Assembly (NCBI GenBank): GCA_007922225.1 | Contig: ML679966.1 | Coordinates: 38,965,943-39,029,942, forward strand | DNA: 64,000 bases | Direction: 5' to 3' | Origin: Emydura subglobosa | Taxonomy: Eukaryota > Chordata > Testudines > Chelidae | Shown here: in pieces, positions 1 to 12,195 of the stretch | Layout: each line of letters begins with the position of its first letter | Numbering within the stretch: the first letter of the stretch is position 1 | Notes under the pieces: generated by a model | Told to the model about the DNA's origin: nothing | The model's database searches: none | Seen by the model: only the letters and a program-made list of their open reading frames with translations | Translations under genes and position numbers: made by a program

Positions 1-748
1 ACCAAATGTGACATCTTGATTTAACTTGTATTAAGCTATCACTTAGTAATTCATGAAAATAAAAAGTACCTGTTTGGTGGTGGTAAAGCTAAAGTAAAAA
101 AGCTTCTGGATAACTGATTTACTATAATAAAATAGATTAATTTTGTAAATTATTTGTTATCATGGCTAAGGTGGCTTTAAATTCTCCCCCAGTCATGTCA
201 GTGTTAACATTTAGGAGATAACACTGCAAAAGATGAAGGAATAAGACAGAGATCTATTTTCAGGCACTGATTTTTTGTATTCAGTTAAGTCTTGCTGAAG
301 TCTGTTGGAGCCTCTGACCCTTATTGCTTGTTGTACAGTAACTTTGATCACAAAAATAGATTTGGAAAGGAACACATCAGTACAAGATCCTGGAAGCAAT
401 CTTTTACTTTTGTACCTGTAGTTCATCTAAAATGTCCTTTAAAATGATTGCGTTTGTGATTGACATTTGAGGATGCTGAAGTTTTCACACTATACTTTAC
501 CTCTATCAGCTTTGAAGCGCTGTGGAGCAAACACCTGTAAGGATATGGTATAATGTAATATTATGGCAGAAATTATATTGTCTTGATTGGATGAAGTAAC
601 ACATCACTGCCTAATAATTTGTTGAAAAATATTAGTACTACTTTGTCCAGACCAAAATTTTGAAAACAGCCACCTGAATTTACCGTAAGTTATTTAGGTG
701 AGAATTTTCAGTGTGTGTCCAAAATTAGTCTCCTAAAACAAAGTAGCT

Positions 749-828
749 AGATTTTCAGAAGAGCTGAGCACCCAGAAGTCCTACTGAAATTAAATGTGGG
801 TTGTCAACACCTGCAGAAAATCTGGCAA
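749..828. repeat. Ancient palindromic repeat, degraded
   Basis: The segment opens with ATTTTCAGAAGAGCTGAGCACCC and closes with a degraded inverted copy (CACCTGCAGAAAATCTGGC). This resembles an old palindromic amniote interspersed repeat in which a 'gagcaccc' arm and its complement flank a short loop. Assignment rests on recognising the motif by eye. Confidence 0.4.
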
Positions 829-1404
829 CTTTTCATGTGGGTGCTTAAATGTAGAGTTTGGTGTATAACTTTAGATATCCATGTTTGAAACTTTTGGCCT
901 TTCTTTTTTGGTTTAGCAGTAGTAAACATAAACCCAATGCTCTTGTCACTTTTAATATAAAATGAGTTGTGTCTTCAAAACATGCACATAGACAAATACA
1001 ACTGCAAAGGAATTAACATTTTGGTGTGCAAAAAGCACTTATTTTTGTACATAATTTTCATGTTTAACTCCTACTCTGGGACATACTCTGTAAGCACAAT
1101 TTTTAGGCCTTTAAAATTACTGTGAATCCACCACCATTGCTTCACACACAATAGCTGTGAATTGGTTACCTCTCCATAGTTCAGAATGAGTTTAGCCTCT
1201 CAATTTTTTTCATACTTTGCATGTGTACAGCCCATGTTGAAACACTCTTTTATAAAATATTTCCCTGTTGCTCACATTAAATATAACATCTAAGCTTTAG
1301 TATGCTTTTGATTAAACTGTACTCGGATATCAGTACCTCATTATATGTCTCGGGTATCTTTTTTCATGAATTGGGATATTCCATCTTGATGCATTAATGA
1401 ATTA

Positions 1405-1752
1405 CAGAAGAGGTTATTCATAACTCTGAAATGTTCGTAACTCTGAACAAAATGTTATGGTAGTTCTTTCCAAAGTTTACAAGCGAACATTGATTTAATA
1501 CAGTTTTGAAACTTCTGCAGAAGAAAAATGCTGCTTTTAACCCTCTTTATTTAAATGAAATAAGCACAGACAGTTTCCTTATCTTGTCAAATATTTTTAA
1601 ACTTTGCCTTTATTTTTAGTAGTTTATGTTTAACACAGTACTGTACTGTATTTGCTTTTATTTTTTGTCTCTGCTGCTGCCTGATTGCATACTTCTGATT
1701 CCAGATGAAGTGTGTGGCTGATGAGTCAGTTCTTAACTCAGAGATTCTACTG
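1405..1752. mobile_element. Non-autonomous DNA transposon, pogo/Tigger-like MITE
   Basis: The left end begins CAGAAGAGGTTATTC and the right end is an imperfect inverted copy (reverse complement begins CAGTAGAATCTCTGAG). Both ends are bounded by the dinucleotide TA at 1403-1404 and 1753-1754, the target duplication of the Tc1/mariner/pogo superfamily. Inside are short direct repeats of TTCGTAACTCTGAA, and there is no transposase reading frame. The family assignment is inferred from terminus and target site. Confidence 0.6.
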
Positions 1753-2195
1753 TATATAAAAAGTTCATATCTATTTGTAGAATATACAAATTGGTTTCCT
1801 GGCCATCTTATTAATTCAAGTGCTGCCATTTTCTATTTGTTCTTGATGAAACTATTAATCACTATATATATACGAAGGTGGGTCTTTAGTAGCTGCATCA
1901 CCTGTCCCTTCTTAAACATTTGTATAACTTGTATTGATTTTATTATCCCATTTTACCCATAGAAATGTAACCTGGTCACCTTTTATTGATGATATAATGT
2001 TTTACAGAGAAATTTGTAGTGTCATAGTGCATATAAAAGCTAGGTAATTAAATTTGATTTGCCACACATATTTCAAAAATTACATACAAAGATAACAGTT
2101 GCTTTAGCATCTCGACTGGTATTTTAATAGACTCCCTCTTTGGGTACTTTCAGTTTGACTATCAGAAGATTAGCAATTGTAGTTTTGTAGTCATG

Positions 2196-2322
2196 CATCG
2201 GACAAAGTGGGTTGCAGCCCACGAAAGTTTATGCCCGCAGAAATTTGTTAGTCTTTAAGGTGCTACAGGATTCTTGTTGTTTTTGCTGTATACAGACTAA
2301 CACGGCTACCCCTCTGGAATTG
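2196..2322 (+). repeat. Turtle-type interspersed repeat
   Basis: This stretch contains GGGTTGCAGCCCACGAAAGTT, then TTAGTCTTTAAGGTGCTACAGG, and ends CAGACTAACACGGCTACCCC. I recognise this combination as a very common interspersed repeat of turtle and related reptile genomes. It has no coding capacity. I cannot assign it to a superfamily from sequence alone. Confidence 0.6.
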
Positions 2323-3106
2323 TGATTTTGTTATTTCAAAAGAATTTTCATATCCCCTACATATTGACTTCCTGAAAGCCAAAATCAAACTGGTCATTTC
2401 CAGAGCAAATTCATGCTTCTCTTTTTAATCTTCTTCATCTATAATCGTATCCACTTCACTCTGCTTATTATTCTTTGTCTTCTTGTTTCTTTCCATTGCA
2501 GCCAGAATCTGTACTTTCTACAAAAAAAAATACCCCAAACCCACTACCAACAAATAAAACAGTTCCTTGTTCATTCAAACAGGACTTTATCTAGCCCCTA
2601 ATATCTTTCAAGACATTTCTATGCCAATTAAAGTAGTATGTGGGGTACTGAATACAAAAAGTTAAGAATTGTACAGTGTTTCCACACAGTAACAATTCTT
2701 TCACCCCTTATTGGTCTGAATGCTATTACTAATGGTTTGTTTATTTGTATGTTTGTGCTTTCTAAATATAACTCTGAGAAAAAATGTCAGGTTCCTCTAC
2801 AGCATGCAGGAGAGCTTGCACAAAAAGATTCCAATATGTTCTTTAAAAGATTATGCTCAGGCTCATTCTGAACTCGTGCTTAGGAGCCCCACAGACTTGT
2901 GCCCTCAGCAAAAAGTGTTCTGCCCTTGTCATAGGATATGTCAGACTGGGCTGTGACCACTAGGTATCACTGCAGCTGTGGATTTCAGCTGCCTTGATTG
3001 GGTATAGATGAAAAGACTAGGCAGGCCTTAACTCATTGGGGGCTTCAAGGATTAGGACCAGGATGTTGAAGCAAATCTAGAAATTAATAGGAATCCAACT
3101 GAATAA

Positions 3107-3300
3107 GGCTTCGTCTACCCTAGAGAGTTTTGTCGACAAAACAGTGCTGGTGTAGACACTGCAATCACCCCCCCTCCCCCCAACAAAACTGCCCTGATTT
3201 TTCGACAAAATAAAACCACTTCAACAAGAGGTGTAGGGCTTTTCTCAGCAGTGCTAGGGCGACACAGTGTCATTGTAGACACTGTGTCCCCTTACAGCAG
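3107..3300. mobile_element. Harbinger-like MITE fragment
   Basis: It starts GGCTTCGTCTACCCTAGAGAG, a variant of the GGCCTGGTCTACACT terminus seen on the Harbinger element at 5292, followed by TTTTGTCGACAAAACAG and two internal copies of GTGTAGACACTG-like sequence. No matching right terminus was found, so it is probably truncated on the right. Confidence 0.5.
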
Positions 3301-5693
3301 TGGAGGGATTGTCATTCTTGTCAATTTCACCACTTGGCTGGATCATGGCACTGATCATGTTGGTATCTAAGCACCAGTATTTTACTTGTTTATTTTATTT
3401 CATTGAGTCATTTGCCTGTGTGTTTTGTTCTAGGCATATTACATACAGTAAACAACATAAACTCTAACAAAATGCATAAACATATTTTAAAAATCTGAAC
3501 TCTAAATACTTCCCAACGATCATGGCTTGTCACATTACCTCCCATCTATAATCACTCTCTCTCCCTCAGGAAAAGCCTCAGAAAACATGCAAGTATTCCA
3601 GCGTGCCCTAAAGGTCGCCACATTTGGGATTGAATTGCCCAGTGTTGGAAGGCAGTTCCAAAACCAAGGACAGCTAATTCAGAATGCACGTTCCTCTAGC
3701 CCTCTCCCAGTTATATCAGTGGGCAAGCAGCTCCAGTGCCTCAAATGATCTCTACTGCTGCTATATCTGATGGAGATAGCACTTTCTCAGGGAGACCGGA
3801 CCTAAATTATTTAGCTCCTTTCAGGTTTTTAAAAAAGTTCAGGTTTAAAAAAACCTATGAAATTCTAGGCATTTGCTCCTGTAAACTTCTCAGCGTCTTG
3901 TTTGTTATGTTTAGATTGTAAGAAAATGATTCTCCACTGCTTTTCACTTATAAGTATCTTTACAATTACATCGGTACCACTTAGGTGTAAATGACAAGGA
4001 CTCAAACCATTTATCATATCAGATTAGTAGAATTTTACACTCAATTTGCCAAGTGTAAATGACTACAACAGGTGTAAAAAATGGAGAACCAGGCTCTAAA
4101 TTTTCAGAGCTTGGGACTCTGTCTTCACTCTTTTGCAGTGCCAGACATGTTTGTTGGCACTTAAGAAAAATGAATGCTAATTTGCAGATTTGAGGTCTAG
4201 ATATTTACATGTAAAATAATCCCATGTCGTTGACTGAATATACTGGAAGATTCTAATTAATATTTCCTGCTCATACCAGAAACCACACAACATAATTTGA
4301 GCAGTACTTTGTAATGGTTACTGTGCTGGCTCCTGCAGACAGCCCCTAAAGACTTTCCCAGATAAAGGGAAAGGAAACTTGTCTTTGGAAGTAACTTGGT
4401 GGAGAAGTTCAGGGTGGGGGTATGCTTCCTGCTTGTAAAGAAAACAAAGGTGTTCGGTAACAGCAACACTAGCAGCAGTAAAAGAGATGCCTCTCTACCC
4501 TATTCCCGTAATAAACAGATGTAGTTCTATTGTGTATTGAGCTCATGCCTGCATCATTATTATTCCTAAGGCTTTGGCTCACTGTGGTAACCCATCAATA
4601 AGCAGATTGTAAGGTCACGTAACAATATTAATTAAAGAGGAAAAAACATATTGTGTATTGTGGAGGCACATGTGAACAGAGCCTCATGTGTACATGAAAT
4701 AAGAGGATACAGATCGGTAGGAAAGTAACAGTAAGATTTGAGAATAATAATATTTGCTCCTATTTAAAATATTTTCCAGTGGTACTGTTTTAAAAATATA
4801 GTGCTAGAATGAACAAATTAGACATGACAAATCAACGGTTGTGATCACAAGGGTATCAGTAATGTACAATAAAAATTTGGAAATATACTCTACATCTTAT
4901 TCTATAAAATGGTATTGTGGTGATTTAAACTGCTACTGTATGTATACAGAAAGAGAAAAGTCAGTAGTGTGGTGTATTATTTAGGATAAAAATGAGCTGC
5001 CACAGTGCTTCCATAAGGTAAGATCATTTCATTTTATTCATACTTGTAAAAACCAATTTTAATTGGTTTAATGGAATAGGGACAATTTTAAAGGATATCA
5101 GTAAAACTGACCCCTTCTGATATCAGTGTTTTACATCTACAAAAAGGATTTGTTTTCTCTGTATTCACGTATTCTGTAATCATGTTAATTTGTGAGAGAT
5201 GTCATTTAGATTGAATGATTTATGATACAAGCAGTTCATAGTGTATTAGTAAATACACTACAATATATTTTGTAAACATAATGAAGTCTTAGGCCTGGTC
5301 TACACTCCAAAGTTAGGTCGACGGAATCAGCCTTCCATCGACCACATGATGTATGTCTCTCCACTGCCAGGTCCATTCCACTGACCTAACTTGCCGGAAA
5401 CGTCAACTTAATAAAACCACCTCTGTGAGAGGCACAGCATCAAAATCAAAATGCATGGATTGAATGAGCACCAGTGTAGACAGAGCATTGCATAAATTGA
5501 CATCATTGGCCTCCGGAAGGTATCCCACAATGCTCCTCTGTGACCGCTCTGGACATTGTTTTCGACTCTGCAGTACCACAGCCACGCACATAGGAAACAG
5601 CCCCTCCCCTGGTCAAACCACAGGAAATATTGAATTCCCACGTCCTGTTTGGTCAGCATGGAGATTTCGCCATCACAACTGATCATGGCGACT

Positions 5694-6240
5694 GCATGCC
5701 CCAAACACTCTCCAACCTAGAGTAGACTTGAGGTGTTGAATCTCATCTGTCTATGTGGAGAAGAGTCTGTTCATTCTCAGCTCTGATCCAGCAGAAGAAA
5801 TGTTGATATCTATGAAAAGATATTGCAGGGCATGTTGGAGAGGGAACACAATAGAGACACAGCAGTGCCGTGTTAAAATCAAAGAGCTGAGGCAGGCATA
5901 TCAAAAAACAAGGGAGACGAACAGTCATTCTGGCTCATCATCAGAGACATGCCGCTTCTATGAGGAGCTGCATGCAATTCTCGGCGGTGACCCCACCACT
6001 GCCCCCAGATGCTGCGTTGATAGCTCGGGGGAATCTGAGTCCTGGCTCAATGACAATGAGACTGTGGCTGAGAAAAAGGAGAAGAGGAGAATAGGGGGCA
6101 GGCGAGTGGGGTGTCCATTCTCCCAGAAAGCCAGGAGCTGTTTTTAAGCCTGGAGCAGCCCAGCCTGATGCAGGACATCATCTTGACTGGCAGAGATGAC
6201 GGGGAAGGCACACCTGGTGAGTGTGTAATATAAATCACAG
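5694..6240 (+). pseudogene. Harbinger Myb/SANT-like protein, N-terminal part
   Basis: An open frame from 5755 to 6147 encodes a Myb/SANT-like trihelix segment with the conserved run TQQCRVKIKELRQAYQKTRE followed by CRFYEELHAILGG, typical of the DNA-binding partner encoded by vertebrate Harbinger elements. A plausible true start at 5685-5700 is separated from it by a stop near 5735, and the acidic tail (QELFLSLE-like) is shifted out of frame near 6125. In intact elements this protein carries the transposase to the nucleus and binds the termini. Here it is broken. Confidence 0.8.
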
Positions 6241-7164
6241 TGCTGGGATTACATCCTCTGTTGGGTTCAGGTTAATAGGAAAAAAATTATTAGGTCTGGT
6301 GGGGATGGGCTTCCTCATTGGTGCTCCAGTTATGCAGAGGGTTGCCCCCAGAAAAGACTGTTTATGTGCACAGGGAATCCGAGAATCCTCCATGGATATC
6401 TCCAGCAAACTTTCATGGAATCCTTTGCAGAAGGTTTCTTGGGAGGGCAGCCTTATTTCTTCCATCATGATAGGACACTTTCCCATGTCACTCTGTTATT
6501 TAATATTCTGGCATCGTCCCGGAATACAGCATAGCACCACGCAGACCAGGCCTGTATCCAGACACTTGCAGCAACTACTCCCTTTCCACTTGTGTTATTC
6601 TCAGGAGACTAATATCACACAGGGTACTTAGGGGAGATGGTGCAAGTTTACAAAACCCATGCTCATAATGAAAAAAAACTGCATGTTATCCCCCGCCCGG
6701 GACGCTTTCTTGGGTCCCTGAACCGCATGTTCCCTGATATGAGGTTGTTCTGGGTGTTCAGGATCGGGGAATGGGTGGTAATGTGTTTTCTCCTGGGTAA
6801 TTTTCACTTCCTCCCCACCCCCACACACCCTCCTAGGGCTGCCTCCTGCAAAAAAATATTTTCGGAGGCTAAATGATGTTCTCTGGTCATGTTGCTGGGG
6901 GAAGGGAGGCCTTGTCCACAACACATTCTGTGCTCCAGAGATTTCTCTAAAATGGAAGCACATGCCCCTTACTCACCATGGCTGGCACACCACACCGACC
7001 TGTGGAAAAGGCAGGGATTGTGATTCAGGGCTACCGTCCATTTTTAAATAATTTAAATAAATTTATTTTTACATTGCAACCTTGCTTTCCATCAATAGTA
7101 TGAACTAACCTTGTGTGCTTCGTGCTTTGCGTGCCTTACAATGGAAAGTGTGTGGCCTTCAGTG

Positions 7165-7600
7165 CATCCTCCACTTTTGCAAAGAGGCTGTCGCAGATTA
7201 GAAAGCGGTAAAAGAAAACTTGGGACAAAATGTTCAACGAGATAATGTACGCCTCTGGGTCTGCTGACTTGGAGCCTGTGAGCCTCGAGGATTTCATTGT
7301 CTGAAAAACTGGACATGGACATGGAGAGCAGCCCAGGATCACGAGCATGCCATGCAGGATGAGATGCTGCATATAACGAGGGATCAATCAGATATGTTGA
7401 AGCGTCTGGTTGAGCTTCAGGAATAGCAGCGGCGCGATAGACTCCTTCTGCAGCCCTTGCAGAACTACCAGGAACAAGCGCCCTCTTCCCAAGCTCCCAC
7501 CTCCAAGCGTTCCAGGAGGAGAGTGTGCAGAGTGCATTATGTGCTCCGCTCAACACCGGAGGAGGGGAACAAGAAGAGAAGGCAGCCTTTCTAAAAACTT
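7165..7600 (+). pseudogene. Harbinger Myb/SANT-like protein, C-terminal part
   Basis: Translation on + gives RLSQIRKR, then TWDKMFNEIMYASGSADLE and DMLKRLVELQE, matching the basic and coiled-coil C-terminal region of the Harbinger Myb-like protein. The piece at 7395-7595 reads QAPSSQAPTSKRSRRR..., the usual Ser/Pro/Arg tail. Stops interrupt it (for instance after IRKR and VELQE). It sits about 1 kb beyond the N-terminal part; the DNA between (6240-7165) looks like intron or additional insertion. A long minus-strand open frame over this region (7092-7664) is a shadow. Confidence 0.7.
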
Positions 7601-7714
7601 CTAATGTCCGGGCTTTGGTGTTTGCACAGAAAAGCACTGCTTTTTTCTCCCCTCCCAATTCCATGACAATGGTTACTAACAGTTAAATTATTTTCGTTTC
7701 CCTCCACTGTTATG

Positions 7715-7735
7715 GATGTGCAATAAAAGTGAACT
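7715..7735 (+). terminator. Polyadenylation signals between convergent Harbinger genes
   Basis: CAATAAAAGTG at about 7720 lies downstream of the Myb/SANT remnant on +. About 30 bp further, CTTTATTTATTAC supplies AATAAA on the minus strand for the transposase. Tail-to-tail signals of this kind fit a compact two-gene transposon. Function is inferred from position only. Confidence 0.45.
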
Positions 7736-7877
7736 TCTTTGTAATTAAGTACTCTTTATTTATTACATACGTGAGGATGGGTGATGGGGGAAGGAGAGGT
7801 GCTGGGACACTGCTGCAAGGGGAGGATGGAATGGGAAGGAACAGCACAGATAAGTGACACACACTGCTGTTGCTCAT

Positions 7878-8960
7878 TACAAAAACGGGTTTTCAATGCC
7901 TCCCGTAGGTACAGAGCTCCTCATTGGGCTCAGCGTTACACTGGTATCTGGCTGCTTAAAGTTTGCGGCCAGCCTATCTGCCTCCACGATCCAGCCCAAC
8001 GGAAACTTCTCTCCCTTTGTCTCGCAGACGTTACAGAGCATACAGCAGGCAGCTGTATATAACTATGAGGACACTGGTTTCATTGAGGTCTAACCTAGTG
8101 AGCAAACTGTGCCAGTGAGCCTTTAAACACCCAAAGGCACATTCCACCACCATTCTGTACTTGCTCAGCCTCTTATTGAACTGCTCCTTCTCGCTGTCCA
8201 GGTGTTCAATGTACGGCTTCATGAGCCATGGGAGCAAGAGGTAGGCTGGGTCTCCCAGAATCACTATTGGCATTTCAAGATCATCAATACTTACTTTTTT
8301 GGTCAGGAAAGAGAGTCCCTGCTTGCATCTTTGTGAACAGACCTGAGTTCCTAAAGATGCACATGTCATGCACCTTTCCAGACCATCCCACATAAATGTC
8401 GGTGAAGCATTCCCTGTGACCCACCGGTGCTTATAATACCTTGGAAAAGTATCCCTTTCGGTTTATGTACTCTGTGGCAAGGCGGTCTGATGCTAAGATA
8501 GGGATGTGTGTGCCATCTCTTACCCCACCACAGTTAGGGAACCCCATCGTGGCAAAACCATCCAATATGTTCCGTACGTTTCCCAAACTCACTACCCTTC
8601 TTAGCAGAAGTCTATTAATGGCCCTACAAACTTAAATCACAGCTGTTCCCACGGTGGGTTTACTGACTCCAAATTGATTCCAAACTGACTGGTAGCAGTC
8701 TGGTGTTGCTAGCTTCAGCAGAGCAATGGCCACTCGCTTCTCCACTGTCAGAGCAGGTTCCCTGCACTTCAGGGGCAAACACAGCTCTGCGCATAGTTCC
8801 AGGAAAGTGCATCTGAAAGTTCTGCAGCCACTGTTCGTCATCCTAGACCTTCATAATGATGTGATCCCACCAGTCAGTGCTTGTTTCCTGGGACCAGAAA
8901 TGGCACTCCTCCGAGTTCAGCTGCTGCGCAACAGCCAGCAGCAACCACAAATTGTTTCAT
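7878..8960 (-). pseudogene. Harbinger DDE transposase (HARBI1-like), decayed
   Basis: Reading the minus strand from about 8960 gives DWWDHIIMKVWDDEQW, then LTVEKRVAIALLKLATPDCY and FGVSKPTVG (helix-turn-helix-like N-terminus), then DGTHIPILASDRLATEYINR, VGWSGKVHDMCIFRNSG, GDPAYLLLPWLMKPY and RMVVECAFGCLKAHW. These are the blocks of the DDE_4 nuclease of Harbinger transposases. The acidic residues expected in the DGTHI, HD..IFR and VVECAFG blocks are all still readable. Frame changes near 8395, 8635 and 8840 break the gene. The C-terminal tail can be followed to about 7878. The enzyme would cut and rejoin the element's ends in the nucleus. Confidence 0.88.
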
Positions 8961-9456
8961 TCTAAGGCTTGCAGCAGGGCAGCTTGAATAACATCACAAT
9001 TTTCCACACCGCAGCTCCTCTCTTGGCCTTGGAAATACTGCGGGATAAGTCGCAAGGTGTTTGTAATGCTTCATGCTTCTCCAGCAATGGTGTACACATG
9101 GCAGAGCTAGGGTTTTGAAAAATGGTGTGAAAAAGTGTTCGTCTGTTTATTGCTAACATTGCAGGGGTGGCGAGGAGGGAAGACATGACATTATGGGAGG
9201 CCAAAGACCTTCCCAAAAGTCCATGCGGGCTACTTGCACTGCTCTGCTTATTGATACAAGCAGTGGGGAGACACTCTCCCAATGCAATGAGCAGCGTGAT
9301 GTGATCATGCCTGACCGACTTCATTAGTTCGGCAGCTGAATGTCGACTGAAATTTAATTGACTTCACTTCCAAGTGTAGACATACACATAGTCAACTATA
9401 CTCTACTAAGATTTTAATGAGAAGCAGGAGACAGTCACCATTTATTGTGAACGTTT

Positions 9457-9574
9457 AATCCCCAGTCCTGCAAACACTTAAGTCACAGGAGACATCCTTT
9501 TAAATGAGATGAGAGTGCTCAGGTGATTGAAGGCACACATATGTGCTTAAGTGTTTGTTTGCAGGAATGGGACC
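9457..9574. repeat. Palindromic interspersed repeat ('cttaagtgtttgcagga' type)
   Basis: The left arm has CAGTCCTGCAAACACTTAAG and the right arm the complement, GTGCTTAAGTGTTTGTTTGCAGGAATGGGACC. The two arms enclose a loop of about 60 bp. The same family recurs at 36525-36620. It looks like an old MITE without coding capacity. Confidence 0.55.
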
Positions 9575-12131
9575 ATACTTGTGTGGATCAGAGTCCGCTA
9601 CAGAGTGTTTTCTTTTTGAATTAGGGATGTATTTGGTGTATTTTTGTCTCTTAAGTTTCTTAAATCACAAATGTGATCACCGAAAGATTTATACATGTAT
9701 CTAGGGGAAGACCTTACCTTTCTCCTCCATTCTTCAAAAACATTTTAAATTTTGATTTTCCTTTTTGTTGTCAGAAGGAGCTTGGGAACCGTGTTTGGTT
9801 TCCCATGTCAGGAGACAGCTGGAGTCAAAGTTGGTCTCCCTTTTTTCCCTTGGCTGCATACAGGAATGTGGACTGTTGGTTGGTTGGGCCACGGCTCTCA
9901 CTGGATAGCTGAGCTAAAATAAATGTTAGCATGGATCTGTAATTATAGTCACAGACTCAGCTGAAGCAGCAATGTCCATTTTATGCTATTTAATACAGCA
10001 GAGCAAATGATAGTTTAAGAATCAATTTAGTTTTAGTATTTCAACTTAATCATTTACTATTCTCAGGTTAACTGAAAAATGTTAGTGATGCCTTCCCTCA
10101 TTTCACATTCCTCTAACTTGGGGTAATTAGAGTTTCTTGGCTGCCTTGTGAAAGATTTATGCAATACAGATTGGTTTGTGTTACGCCTTACTGTAAAATG
10201 ATAAAGTTCTATCGTGTTAGAAAAACATGTTTTTTACTTGGGTGGGGGGAAATCACTTATAAATATGAACTTTTTAACGAAATTAAAGCTAAAATGGATA
10301 TTTGAACATACATATATAATTATTTTAAAGAATAGTATATAACAAATTATTTTATATCTTTTGGGCTGTGAATTTTAATATAAGAACATCAGCCAAAATA
10401 TAGTCATTTTGGATCCAGGCTTTTTTTTATTTTTATTTAAAGATTTATTTATTTTTGGTGGCCTGAAGTAGCAGAGTCTTTTTTTTTCTTTCAAGTTTGA
10501 ATCATTTTGGGTCCTGATATCGATAGTGTTTACTCGGAATTCTTTTTAAAAATGTGAAAACTGTAAAATATGAGCGGTAATCCTGGCTCCCCTGTGCATC
10601 TTGCCACCGACTTCAACGGAGCTAGGACTTCACCCTAGTACTATAAAAATATATGTTTGACTTTAGATGAGTATATAATTATTTCAAAGAGTAATGTGAC
10701 AAGTAATGTCTCACTCTCGGTGGCTATAGTGGGTTTGGGTCTTTTTTGCTGTTTTGTGTGGAAATTGCTATCCTCAAATTTTGCTTTATATGTAATTTTG
10801 CAATAATAGCTAGTTTGTATAGAAAACATATTAAACATTTTCAATGAGTCACTTTGTTTAAAAATAAATCCACAAAATAGCCTAGTTTTAAAAAAACAAT
10901 TTAAGTCATAGTAAATACATTCAGAGAGAAAAGTGACTGCACAAACCCTGATCAAATAAGCTTCTCTCAAAAATGGATGGAAAACTTAACTTTCCAAGTT
11001 AGATTCAAGGTGTTTCTTTTCTTCCTATTTTTTTTTTTGTTCTTTTTTGTTTTGTGAAGGGGGTAAGAGGGGTGGGGGTACTAAAGTAAATAAGTCAAAT
11101 ACAAAGGGAGAATAACATCACCATATTGGAGCATATGTTAATGTTATTCAGTTGCTATGCCTTGAGAAAACAAGTGCATGTTGTCTTTCTCGGCACGGCT
11201 GATTTCCCCCCTTTCTTCTCCATCCCTCAAAGATGAGAATAGATGCTAAATGTGATGTCCATTCTGAGACTGGGAAAGGGAGTGGATTTTTTTCAGTAGT
11301 TCAGTAAAGTTTTTTTGTATACATTAAAGAGTATGAGGACACATTGTTTTCTGGTAAAATGGATTGGGAGACATAGTTTAAGTGAAGGGAGGGTGCGGCT
11401 CCTTAGTGCTTCTGAGTAATGAGTGCAGATGGCTGTGTACATGAGGTCAATCATGTGGCATACTAAAATATCTTTTATAGAGAGGTACGCAAGTTACATC
11501 ATCTCCAGTGAGTTGCATATTCAGTGAACATTGTAGCCTATAAATTGGTGGTTGTGTGATAGCCTGTTCAACATTTTGGCAAAGTTCAATCTGCGTTTCT
11601 CAAGCCTCCTGTTTTGACTTGAAATTTTAATTTCTATTGAAGCCATCCTTAGTCACATCCCTGAACCCACCCCCTCCCCATTCAACAAGTGATCTTCAAA
11701 GAAGATGGACACACATTTTTGTTGGTCAGTTAATTAGGAGTGCTTAAGTGCTATCTATTACTCATCTCTCTTTTCATGTAAATAACAATGGAATGAAGAA
11801 CTTTGAATTCCTCGACTGGATGAAGCTTGTAAATTCAATTTTAAAATATGTGGGGTTTCCGACTCATGGTTGGACAATCAAGTGTAGCAGTTTTTAATTA
11901 TGGTGGACCTTTGTGTTAGCTATGCTTTTCAGATGGTTTGCTTTAACAATGGTTTATAAAGATGTAACTTTAGGAGTATTGCTATGTCTTCTGCAGGCAT
12001 TACACTATGTATTGTTTTGCAAGACAGGTTTTAGTTTAATTCATACACAAATGCTAATCATAGCATTTTCAACACATTTCACAGCCTTAATGGTGATTAT
12101 TTATTCTTTTTTTCTTACTCTCATTTTGCAG

Positions 12132-12195
12132 AGTTACATACATGGGAGCAGTCAGGCTCAATTTGTTGCAGAATCACATATTATACTATTACTGA
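12132..12195 (+). CDS. TUSC3: TUSC3 internal exon (third transmembrane region)
   Basis: The 64-bp exon encodes SYIHGSSQAQFVAESHIILLL plus the first base of an Asn codon. It follows the acceptor TTTTGCAG and ends at a GTATCC donor. The peptide is the TUSC3 segment before and into the third membrane helix; paralogue MAGT1 differs here. TUSC3 is an ER-membrane oxidoreductase subunit (OST3/OST6 family) of the STT3B-type oligosaccharyltransferase, which helps N-glycosylate sites near cysteines; roles in Mg2+ transport have also been proposed. Start phase 0 and end phase 1 match the next exon exactly, completing Asn as A|AT. The flanking open frame (11913-12257) is read-through into intron. Identification is from family knowledge. 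Confidence 0.93.

Larger units (their letters stand above)
5292..9388. mobile_element. Harbinger DNA transposon, near full length, decayed
   Basis: The left terminus is GGCCTGGTCTACACTCCAAA, preceded by TTA (5289-5291). The right terminus carries the inverted, degraded counterpart around 9373-9388 (AGTGTAGAC). Between them are two convergent gene remnants: a Myb/SANT-like DNA-binding protein on + and a DDE transposase on -. This two-gene layout is characteristic of PIF/Harbinger elements, where both proteins are needed for transposition. Two AATAAA-type signals lie back to back between the genes, at about 7720 (+) and 7753 (- strand). The right boundary is uncertain by about 10 bp. Confidence 0.85.
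1..12131 (+). other. TUSC3: TUSC3 intron (3' part), with repeats
   Basis: Intronic sequence upstream of the first recognised TUSC3 exon; its 5' end lies outside the window. I looked for the preceding TUSC3 exon and did not recognise it. The interval holds the repeats listed separately (1405-1752, 2196-2322, 3107-3300, 5292-9388, 9457-9574). I see no gene or identifiable repeat in 3360-5290 or 9580-12110 beyond AT-rich unique-looking DNA. The last bases before 12132 are a pyrimidine-rich tract ending TTTTGCAG, a normal splice acceptor. Confidence 0.75.

Noticed and set aside
7092..7664. 190-codon minus-strand open frame
   Set aside because: It lies antisense to the C-terminal Myb/SANT-like region, whose + strand translation matches Harbinger proteins; the minus frame shows no known domain.
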